NCBI RefSeq assembly: GCF_030167925.1
Contig: NZ_JASKUT010000002.1
Location: 1,550,001 to 1,614,000, forward strand
Reading direction: 5' to 3'
Length of the DNA: 64,000 nucleotides
Source: Paenibacillus silviterrae
GTDB taxonomy: Bacteria; Bacillota; Bacilli; Paenibacillales; NBRC-103111
Positions within the stretch are counted from its first letter, which is position 1, and each line of letters opens with the position of its first letter. The notes below the pieces were generated by a model. That model did not search any database, was not told where the DNA came from, and saw only the letters and a program-made list of their open reading frames with translations. Position numbers and translations under genes: made by a program. Of the stretch, positions 53,107 to 60,363 are shown one piece after another.

Positions 53107-55095
53107 TTACTTAAAAAAGAACTGCGCTGGATGCGCATGGCCCAGATTTCGGAATTCATCGATATCCACCAGCTCCTTCGGAACGTTCCGCAGGTCATTC
53201 TTCACCACTGTCAACGACGGTGTAGGGCCTGTATAACCGATCACCCATTGATTTTTCTGATGCAGCTTGATGATTTCATTGCTGTATTTCAAAATTTCCT
53301 CCTGGTTTTTGGCTGCCTTCACTTTATCCCAGTTCTCCAGGATTTTGGCTACGTCACCTTCCGGCTTCACGCCTTCCTTCCCCTGCGATTGGGTATACAA
53401 TCCGTAATGACCGAGCCACGGGGTCAGTACCCGGAGCGGAACCAGTTCGTCAGGACGATACGCTACATTCACTAGGTTAACCGTATTCGGGAAAGCCGGC
53501 ACCTTGTTGCCGTATTTGAGATCCTGTAATGTGCCTTGATCTACGATTTTTAGATCCGTTTTGATGCCTACCGTCTCATAATACTTCTTAATCAGCTCCA
53601 TAAACGGAGCGTTCGTGGTCGTATCCGTGTAGAAGGTAAGCGCCAAGTCGGAGCCGTCCGCGAACAATCGGAACTTCTGGCTATCCCGCTTGGTTAAGCC
53701 GATCTCATCGAGCAGCTTGTTAGCCCTGGCTACGTCATAGGCAGCCCACTGGTTTTCCCAGCCCTCCTGATAACCTACCAGCCCTTTCGGTACGGATGCC
53801 TGCTGCGGCTTACCCAGCCCGCTGGTAATAATCTCGGATATTTCTTTGCGGTCGACGGCGACGGACAGCGCTTCCCGGAATCGGATATCCTGGAACAAGG
53901 TGCGGTACTTCGGATCCTCCGTTGTTTGATTCAATTGAATGCCGGTGCTCGACCATGCGGTATTCGTCCATTGCAATACGCGGTAGTCGCCGCGCTTCTC
54001 ATTTTCCTTCAGTACCGTGAAATCTTTAAACGTAAATTGGTTCAAATCGTAATTGCCCGCCAAGGAGTCGAGCAGGGATTGGTTAGGGTCCTGTATTTTT
54101 TTCAAGTTGATCCGGTCGATATAGGGAAGCTGCTTGCCTTGCTCGTCAACCTTCCAATAATACGGATTACGTTCCATGACGAACACGTCGCTGTTCGGGT
54201 CGTTCTTGGCATGCCATGCTCTCAGCGTAGGAATCTGAGGATAGATCCAGAAATAATACCCTGTTTCAACAAGGAACGATTTGACGTCCTTAAAGCCCCA
54301 CTGCTTCGCAATTTCAAGCGCCTTCTCCTCGCCTACAAACTCGGGAAGAATCGTCTTATGGAAGTGAGCGGGGGCAAAAAACCACTTATTGTCGATGGCT
54401 ACCCTTTCCAAGAACAGTACGCTAGGATACTTATGCTTCACCTTAAAGGTGTAATCATCGACCTTCGTCACTTCCGCCAGGGCTTTCTCCCCCGTGACCG
54501 GGTCAACTGAATAATAGGCATCATAAATTTTCTTGCCGAACGTTTCTTTCTTCAGCATGTGCTCCCAGTAGAAAATAACGTCGTCTGCGGTAAATGGAGC
54601 TCCGTCGGACCATTTCATACCTTTGCGCAAATGAATCGTGAATTCCGTCGAATCTGCATTGACCTCATAGCTTTTGGCTACGTTCGGCTCCACGCCGCTG
54701 CCGTCCGATTTAAACCGGAACAGCGCCTCCTCCGTCGGCTTGCCGATAGCCCATCGGTCGTTCGGTCCCTTCCATGGCATGCGCCATTCCCCGCCGTATT
54801 TGCCGATTTCCTCCACGACGCCTTCCACCATGACGTCTTCCTTTGCAGGAATTCGTTTGTCGAGAGAAAGCAAGCTGCCGGATTTCACGGCTTGAGCCAG
54901 CACCGGAGATTCAGTTAAAGCGCTTACAGAAAGAACTGGCGTTTTCGTCGGTGCTGATTTTTCTCCCGCTTTAACCGGTTCTGTGACCTGCGGCTTGTCG
55001 GCAGGCGCCTTTGCCGCGTCATTGCTGTCTTCACAGGCTGCGGCAAACAGTACGAGCAGCAGCATAAGGACATATACGGATAATCGCTTCACCAT
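53107..55095 (-). CDS. Family 5 extracellular solute-binding lipoprotein
   Basis: A 662-residue lipoprotein, longer than most of the family. The lipobox AAAC gives Cys21, followed by a linker rich in Lys, Pro and Thr. Family signatures include VEPNVAKSYEVNADSTEFTIHLRKGMKWSDG, VIFYWEHML and DIRFREALSVAVDRKEI. In clusters with Gfo, ThuA and HAD enzymes, such proteins more often bind oligosaccharides than peptides (known for thermophile and Paenibacillus homologues). It is first in the nine-gene operon, under the tandem palindromic operators at 55199-55229. Confidence 0.9.
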   Translation of the reverse strand: MVKRLSVYVLMLLLVLFAAACEDSNDAAKAPADKPQVTEPVKAGEKSAPTKTPVLSVSALTESPVLAQAVKSGSLLSLDKRIPAKEDVMVEGVVEEIGKYGGEWRMPWKGPNDRWAIGKPTEEALFRFKSDGSGVEPNVAKSYEVNADSTEFTIHLRKGMKWSDGAPFTADDVIFYWEHMLKKETFGKKIYDAYYSVDPVTGEKALAEVTKVDDYTFKVKHKYPSVLFLERVAIDNKWFFAPAHFHKTILPEFVGEEKALEIAKQWGFKDVKSFLVETGYYFWIYPQIPTLRAWHAKNDPNSDVFVMERNPYYWKVDEQGKQLPYIDRINLKKIQDPNQSLLDSLAGNYDLNQFTFKDFTVLKENEKRGDYRVLQWTNTAWSSTGIQLNQTTEDPKYRTLFQDIRFREALSVAVDRKEISEIITSGLGKPQQASVPKGLVGYQEGWENQWAAYDVARANKLLDEIGLTKRDSQKFRLFADGSDLALTFYTDTTTNAPFMELIKKYYETVGIKTDLKIVDQGTLQDLKYGNKVPAFPNTVNLVNVAYRPDELVPLRVLTPWLGHYGLYTQSQGKEGVKPEGDVAKILENWDKVKAAKNQEEILKYSNEIIKLHQKNQWVIGYTGPTPSLTVVKNDLRNVPKELVDIDEFRNLGHAHPAQFFFK

Positions 55096-55198
55096 GCAAA
55101 TACCCCCTTCAAAGGATAAAACCCTAATAGGCCTTGCTTCTTCATGAAAGCTTGCATGACTTACGTGACATTATTTCCGTGTCGCCTCCTTCCCTTTT

Positions 55199-55229
55199 CA
55201 TTAAACCGGTTTATTAAACCGGTTTAATG
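55199..55229. promoter_or_regulatory. Tandem LacI-type operators forming a 31-bp palindrome
   Basis: TAAACCGGTTTA (55202-55213) and TTAAACCGGTTTAA (55214-55227) lie head to tail, 13 bp centre to centre. Together 55199-55229 form a near-perfect 31-bp palindrome. The central CG and dyad are typical of LacI/GalR-family operators. They lie about 104-134 bp before the binding-protein start. No LacI-family gene is in the window, so the repressor is encoded elsewhere. The promoter hexamers here are not clear. Confidence 0.85.
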
Positions 55230-55304
55230 AATGACAAACGTTCACCTTTTTTTGTGCAGAAGCACGTTCTTTCATAATGCGCTTAAATTGGCAATATATA
55301 CCGC

Positions 55305-55316
55305 GTAAGCGCTTAC
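55305..55316. promoter_or_regulatory. cre-like palindrome
   Basis: GTAAGCGCTTAC is a perfect 12-bp palindrome with the core of CcpA sites. It lies about 210 bp upstream of the binding-protein start and about 80 bp beyond the tandem operators. It would add carbon catabolite control to the importer operon. The rest of the gap 55230-55398 shows AT-rich sequence only, with one run of eight As at 55371-55378. Confidence 0.6.
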
Positions 55317-55398
55317 CCAAATCCTATCACAACATTGCTTGTACTTTCAATTATTATATTCTTCTCTCGTAAAAAAAATGACCGGGCCCGAAAAGATA

Positions 55399-56169
55399 TC
55401 ATGTCTCATTGCCGCTCGAACGCGTCCGTTTGTTTTTGAGTTCCACCAGTGCCTGTACATTGCGAGTCGTAATGGAGAATACGCCCATATCGATAAACTC
55501 CTCCATTATCAAAGGATCGTTCACCGTCCAAACATAAAGCGGCAGCCCTAAAGACGCTGCATATTCAATAAGCTGCTGTCGTACAAGCCCATAATGGATA
55601 TTGACCCCGACGCATTCTGCTTTCAGCGCATCAAGGCAGGTTTGTCGCATGGCAGCCTCGTAGGGTACCTTCGCAAATAAGCTCTGCTCCGCATTCAGCA
55701 GCTTCGGCAGCCCGGGGCACAGCCGCTGAACCATTAGCGCCCGATCCCGTTCACAGCCGGAAAAATATACGGATTGAGATAATCCGTATCGATGGATCAA
55801 GTCCGCTGTCGACTCAATGCTTTCATCCGCTTTCAGGTCAAGATTCATCTTTACGCCCGACGAAGCAATAAGCGGCATGATGTCTTCCAGCCGAAGGAGC
55901 TTCATGGTTTGCACTGCCCCGTTATGCTCTACAGCCACAGTTAATGTCTGAGCTTCTGCATACGTCATCTGGGAGAGGCTGTACCAAGTGCCGTCAACCG
56001 AGCGTACATGATCATCATGGGCAAGTATCGGCACTCCGTCCCGCGTAACTCGAATGTCTTCCTCCACGACGTCCGCCCCAAGCCGAATACCCGCCTCCAC
56101 CGATTCCATTGTATTGTCTAATGTCCCCATGCACCCGCTATGTGCGGTTATCATCGGAAATGCTGCCAT
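55399..56169 (-). CDS. Glycerophosphodiester phosphodiesterase-family protein
   Basis: A 256-residue protein with the TIM-barrel GDPD pattern: AHSGCMGTLDNTMESVEAGIRLGADVVEEDIRVTRDGVPILAHDD at the N-terminus, KMNLDLKADES in the middle, and LGLPLYVWTVNDPLIMEEFIDMGVFSITT at the end. The usual HRG motif reads HSG, so the Arg that contacts phosphate is missing, while the first His, the EED acidic pair and the second His (AHDD) remain. ATG 56169 is used because AAAGGAG lies 8 nt before it. Activity may be on an altered substrate. It may be cotranscribed with the merR-like gene. Confidence 0.8.
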   Translation of the reverse strand: MAAFPMITAHSGCMGTLDNTMESVEAGIRLGADVVEEDIRVTRDGVPILAHDDHVRSVDGTWYSLSQMTYAEAQTLTVAVEHNGAVQTMKLLRLEDIMPLIASSGVKMNLDLKADESIESTADLIHRYGLSQSVYFSGCERDRALMVQRLCPGLPKLLNAEQSLFAKVPYEAAMRQTCLDALKAECVGVNIHYGLVRQQLIEYAASLGLPLYVWTVNDPLIMEEFIDMGVFSITTRNVQALVELKNKRTRSSGNET

Positions 56170-56226
56170 TTTCATGTCTCCTTTCGCCACTCGGATAGGG
56201 TTAATCCCTCTTCTAAGGTTAAGCGC

Positions 56227-56658
56227 TTAATCCCTTGCTTGATCATGGTTGCCAGTTGTACGGCAGGCATCCTCCCGCCGGCTCAAAATCGCAGCGTAAT
56301 AGGCGCTTTTTTCCTCCGCTATCCGTTTGACGCCTTGGAGCTGCTCCATCTTCAGATTCAGCTTTTCCATATGCTGTGCGAGAAATTGAATGCGTTTCTT
56401 AAGCAGCTCATTGATATCCGTATCCTCCTCGCGCAAAGCCAGCAGACATCCCGACTCGGTGAAAGCCGCAATATCCTCCAGGCTCATGCCCGTTTGCTTC
56501 AGCTCATGAATGAATCGAATATATTGCAAATCCTGCTCCTGGTAGCTCCGATGGCCCTGGTAGCGGCTGGGCTTAGGAAGAATGCCTATTTTCTCGTAAT
56601 ATCGCAGTGTGAATGCACTGATTCCCGTTAGCTTCGCCATTTCCCCGATGGAATACAA
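56227..56658 (-). CDS. MerR-family transcriptional regulator
   Basis: A 143-residue regulator with the MerR helix-turn-helix YSIGEMAKLTGISAFTLRYYEKIGILPKPSR, the wing HRSYQEQDLQYIRFIHELKQTGMSLEDI, and the dimerisation coiled coil (KKRIQFLAQHMEKLNLKMEQLQG). No metal-binding cysteine cluster is seen, so it is of the redox/organic-ligand type (AdhR/YyaN-like). The start is TTG 56658, with GGAGG 7 nt upstream. It lies 17 nt after the oxidoreductase gene and probably controls the promoter at 57727-57757. Confidence 0.9.
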   Translation of the reverse strand: MYSIGEMAKLTGISAFTLRYYEKIGILPKPSRYQGHRSYQEQDLQYIRFIHELKQTGMSLEDIAAFTESGCLLALREEDTDINELLKKRIQFLAQHMEKLNLKMEQLQGVKRIAEEKSAYYAAILSRREDACRTTGNHDQARD

Positions 56659-56675
56659 AGTCCGTCCTCCTCCCT

Positions 56676-57686
56676 TTACAAACCGGTCAAGATAACCTTC
56701 CCTACGGTGCCGGTGTTATGCAGCAGTTGCTGCGCACGGGCTGCCTCCGAAAGAGGTACCCGATGCGAGATGATCGGCTGCAGAGTCCTGTTCTCCAATA
56801 AGGAAAGAAGCCGTGTCGCGTCTTCATGATACCAATTCGGCCGTTGCTGCTTCAAGGTGGTGATACTGTACATAAACACCTCGGGGCCGTCACTTGTCTG
56901 CTGCCGGTTCGAGAGCAGCTTCCAATCGCGAATCCAATCCTCCTGTGTCGCCTCTCCCAAAGATGAGGTATACCCATAACCTACGAAACGCCCCCCTCTC
57001 TTGAGCGTTTGCATCGATCTTTGCCAGTTGTCTCCCCCAATCGGGTCAAAGACCGCATCTACTCCTCCAGGCACCCTACTTTGGATCAAATCTACGAAAT
57101 CCTCCGTACGGTAGTCGATCGGGCTGGCTCCATACGCGGCTACCACAGGATGCTTCGCCGCAGAAGCCGTACCGTACATTGTCAGCTCCGCCAATCTCCC
57201 TAGCTCCAGCAATGCCGAACCTACGCCGCCCGCCGCGCCATGGATCAGAATATGATCCCCTTGGGAGACCTTTGCGACGCGATGCAGCATCTGATACGCT
57301 GTGACATAATTGAGCAGGACGGCTGCCGCTTGAGCGGGATCGACCGATTCCGGCACCTTCACCGCCTCTTCCGCGGGAGCGTACACATATGCCGCATAGC
57401 CTCCCGTCCCCGGAAACAGAAGCCCGACACGCTCACCCTCGGCCATCTGCTCCACCCCTTCACCGCGAGCATCGACTATCCCTACCACATCATAACCCGG
57501 TGTAAAGGGGGGTTCCGGCGAAGCCGGATAAACGCCCTCTCTTCGCATTACATCGGCAAGGGCGACACCCGCGCTCAGCATCCTCACCCTTATCTCCCCC
57601 GGCCCCGGAAGCCGCAGCGGTTCCTCGATCAGCTTTACTACTTCCGGGCCCCCATATTCACTGACAATGATTCGACGGTTTTCCAT
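56676..57686 (-). CDS. Zinc-free quinone oxidoreductase-type MDR
   Basis: A 336-residue medium-chain reductase of the quinone oxidoreductase group: VSEYGGPEVVKLIEEP, GYDVVGIVDARGEGVEQMAEGERV, ILIHGAAGGVGSALLELGRLA (NADPH loop), and YGTASAAKHPVVAAYGASPIDY. No zinc ligands are present. The family reduces quinones or enals with NADPH. It is first in an operon with a MerR regulator, behind a 19-bp-spacer promoter, a typical detoxification unit for reactive aldehydes or quinones. Confidence 0.9.
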   Translation of the reverse strand: MENRRIIVSEYGGPEVVKLIEEPLRLPGPGEIRVRMLSAGVALADVMRREGVYPASPEPPFTPGYDVVGIVDARGEGVEQMAEGERVGLLFPGTGGYAAYVYAPAEEAVKVPESVDPAQAAAVLLNYVTAYQMLHRVAKVSQGDHILIHGAAGGVGSALLELGRLAELTMYGTASAAKHPVVAAYGASPIDYRTEDFVDLIQSRVPGGVDAVFDPIGGDNWQRSMQTLKRGGRFVGYGYTSSLGEATQEDWIRDWKLLSNRQQTSDGPEVFMYSITTLKQQRPNWYHEDATRLLSLLENRTLQPIISHRVPLSEAARAQQLLHNTGTVGKVILTGL

Positions 57687-57726
57687 TTCCCATCTCTCCT
57701 ATCCCTTTGATGTCACTAGTGAGTTT

Positions 57727-57757
57727 ATTGTAGGGCTTAGAGTAAACTCTAAGTCAA
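57727..57757 (-). promoter_or_regulatory. MerR-type promoter with 19-bp spacer and dyad operator
   Basis: On the minus strand TTGACT (57752-57757) and TACAAT (57727-57732) are separated by 19 bp, two more than normal. The spacer lies within the dyad CTTAGAGT TT ACTCTAAG (57736-57753). A long spacer with a central dyad is the hallmark of promoters untwisted by MerR-family activators. Confidence 0.92.
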
Positions 57758-57778
57758 GGGGGATAGGAGATCGACGAT

Positions 57779-58813
57779 TTACGCCTGAAGCGTCTTTGCG
57801 AGCCAGTCGAAGGACAATCGTCCGCTAACCTCATGCTTGCCTTCAAATAGATCATAACGGAACCGAGCGCCTTCCCCGAGCTCGTCATAAATGACACGCA
57901 GATATTCGATAGCCGTCTTCGTTGTTTCTACCGGAAAAATCGGGTCGTCGATTCCAGCTTCCACAAACAGCGGACGGGGAGCCATCAGTGCAAGAACGTC
58001 CGGCATCTCCGCATGGGCCAAAATTCCAGGAATGTAATTGCATAAACAATGCCGCATGGCCAAAATACTTCCCCGATACGTGTTGGGGTAGATGCCTACC
58101 ACCGAAGCCTGAATTCTCGGGTCGAGAGCAGCGGATAGGGAAGCGACGATTCCACCGCCGGAATGCCCCATGGTTCCAAGACGATCCCCCGAAACCTCCG
58201 GCCTGCCGGACAAATAATCGGCGGCACGCAGTGCTTCCGCAGTACGCAAGCCGGCGGTCGTTTTTCCGCTCATCATTAAAGAGACGGACAAGTTGTAACA
58301 GGAATTGCCTAATGTCGGATCTTGCCGTTCATCTCGTTCCAGCATACGGTCCCCGAAGCCTACGATCTCGGGCGCCAGCACCACAAGACCTCGGCGGGCC
58401 AACTCCAAGGCGATGTTATCCGATGGCTTACCGGTTTCGGGCCCCGGATTTCCGTCCTTGTCCAGACCGACCAATGACCGGCTTCCATACCCGTGCCCGT
58501 GCCAAAGCAGCACACCGGGTCTGCGTTCACCAGGCTTCATTGCCTTTGGAATCACGACATAAGCAGGCATACGTAGGCCGCCAAGCGTGCTGAATTCTAC
58601 GCGCTCCCGTACTACTTCCTCCAATTCTACCCGTTCCATCAGAACCGGATCTAATCCTTCATTCCCTCGATGAGGCAGATCAAATGTCCCAAGCGACTTT
58701 TGTAGCTCGGAAAGCACCCGATTCCTTTTTGCCCCCCACGGTTCGTTCAGCTCCTCACGCCGTTTCTCCAATTCATCAAACAACTGCTTCAAAAAAGCGT
58801 CGGGCTTTCGCAC
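57779..58813 (-). CDS. Alpha/beta hydrolase (dienelactone-hydrolase/acetyl-esterase-like)
   Basis: A 344-residue hydrolase. An N-terminal extension of about 60 residues precedes LLWHGHGYGS (oxyanion side), the nucleophile elbow MGHSGGG, the acid in FVEAGIDDPIFP and the His in FEGKHEVSG. The family includes acetyl-xylan esterases and secondary-metabolite hydrolases. There is no signal peptide, so it acts inside the cell. The start is GTG 58813, with GGGAGG 8 nt upstream. It is transcribed away from the helveticin-like gene; nothing around it fixes the substrate, but a sugar ester is plausible given the region. Confidence 0.8.
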   Translation of the reverse strand: MRKPDAFLKQLFDELEKRREELNEPWGAKRNRVLSELQKSLGTFDLPHRGNEGLDPVLMERVELEEVVRERVEFSTLGGLRMPAYVVIPKAMKPGERRPGVLLWHGHGYGSRSLVGLDKDGNPGPETGKPSDNIALELARRGLVVLAPEIVGFGDRMLERDERQDPTLGNSCYNLSVSLMMSGKTTAGLRTAEALRAADYLSGRPEVSGDRLGTMGHSGGGIVASLSAALDPRIQASVVGIYPNTYRGSILAMRHCLCNYIPGILAHAEMPDVLALMAPRPLFVEAGIDDPIFPVETTKTAIEYLRVIYDELGEGARFRYDLFEGKHEVSGRLSFDWLAKTLQA

Positions 58814-58943
58814 TGTCGAACCCTCCCATAGCGGTTTTATTGTACATGTTCATAGTATAAACCAACCTGTTCATTCGTTGTGCAATCAAGGAGCAAATTT
58901 AATTTACATCATATACCTACTCGAAAAGGCTCTGAAACTTTCC

Positions 58944-58972
58944 TTGACTTTTTGGAAATAAACGGATAGCAT
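58944..58972 (+). promoter_or_regulatory. Sigma-A promoter of the helveticin-like gene
   Basis: TTGACT (58944-58949) and TAGCAT (58967-58972) are 17 bp apart. The transcript would start near 58980, giving a leader of about 240 nt before the gene at 59221. A cre site follows at once. The rest of the gap from 58814 shows nothing else. Confidence 0.65.
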
Positions 58973-58989
58973 GAAACATGTGAGCGCCT

Positions 58990-59003
58990 TGTAAGCGTTT
59001 ACC
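58990..59003 (+). promoter_or_regulatory. cre site downstream of the promoter
   Basis: TGTAAGCGTTTACC agrees with the CcpA consensus TGWAARCGYTWNCW at every position except the last. It lies about 10-24 nt after the predicted transcription start, a position where CcpA blocks transcription. Confidence 0.75.
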
Positions 59004-59050
59004 GATATGTGCTTATTTGAATACAAATGTGACGGTTGGAGTCCACGAGA

Positions 59051-59113
59051 AAACCCGAACAATTGGATGCGTTCGCTTGCGAGCTTATCTTATTGTTGGG
59101 GTTTTTGTTTTGT
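59051..59113 (+). terminator. Attenuator-like terminator inside the leader
   Basis: AACCCGAACAAT (59052-59063) and ATTGTTGGGGTT (59092-59103) pair at 11 of 12 positions around an inner small hairpin (GCT TGCG AGC), followed by TTTTTGTTTTGTT. It lies between the promoter and the gene, not after one. A second GGAGG-containing segment (59132-59141) and the short frame MRPWIKL (59169-59192) follow. This suggests conditional read-through, but the signal is unknown. Confidence 0.7.
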
Positions 59114-59220
59114 TCGAGGGCTCATCCGACTAGGAGGAGGTGCGTTTCGCGGCTTACGGCTAAGGCAGCATGAGACCTTGGATTAAGTTATAAAGAATGC
59201 ACAAAAAAGGAGGTATCCGG

Positions 59221-60216
59221 ATGTTTCAAGTTCAAGTATTGAGCCTTATTCGAAAGAAATTGTTGCCTCTCACAATGGTTGTCGTCTCCATTCTTCTTTG
59301 GGGAATGTCTGTTTTGCCCGCATTTGCGGCAACTCCCCAGAAGACGGTCAACGCTTCGGCAACTCTTGCTTATAACCTCAAAGGACTTAAACACAACGTG
59401 GCTGTACAGAAGGCTTACATCGCTTCAACGTATGTTTATGTGACCCAGCGGTCCGGAGGAACATGCTATCTCTCCAGATTGCTCATCAACGGAAGCGACG
59501 CCACCTACGTCGATGAAATGACCGTCACGAATACCGGTCATTGCCAAACGCTCGACATGTATACCTACAACGGGATCAATTACTTTTATTTCAGTTCAAA
59601 AGCGGATACAACTAACACAACGTATTACTGGTCGCTTCAGGTAGCAAGACTCCAGTACTCACCCGGCACGACCGTGGATTATACGGATCTTCGCCGGTTC
59701 ACTTATATGAATTACGCTAATGAAACCGGTTCGAGATTAGGTGAAACGTACCGTGTTGATGGCGGCGGCAACAGTACCCATACGATTTTCCGTGTTCAGA
59801 CGAAAGAAGGAACCGTAACTTGGACAATTTACGATACGGTAGCCTTGAACCAGCTTCTTGACAGCAACGAACAGGTACGATTGGACAGTGCGGCGGCGGT
59901 AGATGCCTGCATTACCAGCTTTACACAGTCGGGCAGCGATATTATCAGACCGAACGGATCCTTCCAGGGTCTTGATATGCTCGGTAGTACGGAAATATAT
60001 ACATCGGGCGGTGCGGAAGGAGATACTCCGCAGATCGTTATGATGTCAAACACTGGAGCCTACAAATCCCTTGTGAAAATTACCAATGTGGGAACTCATG
60101 AAATTGAAGGAGTACAGACTAAAAACGGCAACGTTTATTTTACAATCGTTACAGATCCCGTGAATAAAACGAATACGCAGAAAATTTATTACGTTGCCGA
60201 TAGCGTATTTGAATAA
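59221..60216 (+). CDS. Secreted helveticin J-like protein (possible class III bacteriocin)
   Basis: A 331-residue exported protein. The signal peptide spans about 1-38, ending near VLPAFAATPQ. The mature chain starts with NLKGLKHNVAVQKAYIASTYVYVTQ, then QVARLQYSPGTTVDYTDLRRFTYMNYANETGSRLGETYRVDGGG and VNGLL-type NQLLDSNEQV. These strings recall the helveticin J family of large bacteriocins, from memory only. ATG 59221 follows AAGGAGG by 7 nt; an upstream in-frame ATG lacks this. No immunity or transport gene is adjacent. If not a bacteriocin, it is a secreted beta-propeller-like protein of unknown role. Confidence 0.55.
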   Translation: MFQVQVLSLIRKKLLPLTMVVVSILLWGMSVLPAFAATPQKTVNASATLAYNLKGLKHNVAVQKAYIASTYVYVTQRSGGTCYLSRLLINGSDATYVDEMTVTNTGHCQTLDMYTYNGINYFYFSSKADTTNTTYYWSLQVARLQYSPGTTVDYTDLRRFTYMNYANETGSRLGETYRVDGGGNSTHTIFRVQTKEGTVTWTIYDTVALNQLLDSNEQVRLDSAAAVDACITSFTQSGSDIIRPNGSFQGLDMLGSTEIYTSGGAEGDTPQIVMMSNTGAYKSLVKITNVGTHEIEGVQTKNGNVYFTIVTDPVNKTNTQKIYYVADSVFE

Positions 60217-60248
60217 TAAAGCCAAAAACCGATTGCCAAACCAATACG

Positions 60249-60290
60249 AGCTTGCCCGCTTTCGTGGGCAAGCTGCGTTTTGTTTTATTC
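60249..60290 (+). terminator. Rho-independent terminator of the helveticin-like gene
   Basis: GCTTGCCC and GGGCAAGC form an 8-bp stem around eight bases (60250-60273), followed by TGCGTTTTGTTTTA. It lies 33 nt past the stop. Confidence 0.9.
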
Positions 60291-60363
60291 TCGGTAAAAA
60301 ATTTAGCTGACGGTACGCCCTCGAAGGGAACTATGGTTATTCCCGTTCGCCGACCTTTACCGC

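Noticed and set aside
55371-55390. Terminator after the phosphodiesterase gene
   Set aside because: There is a run of eight Ts on the minus strand and a GC-rich palindrome CGGGCCCG, but no stem with a workable loop.
56219-56230. TTAAGCGCTTAA palindrome as an operator
   Set aside because: It overlaps the stop codon of the MerR gene inside an apparent operon, with no promoter nearby; may be chance.
59169-59192. Seven-codon frame MRPWIKL as a leader peptide
   Set aside because: The nearest GGAGG is too far upstream and there is no run of a regulatory amino acid; kept only as a remark in the leader entry.
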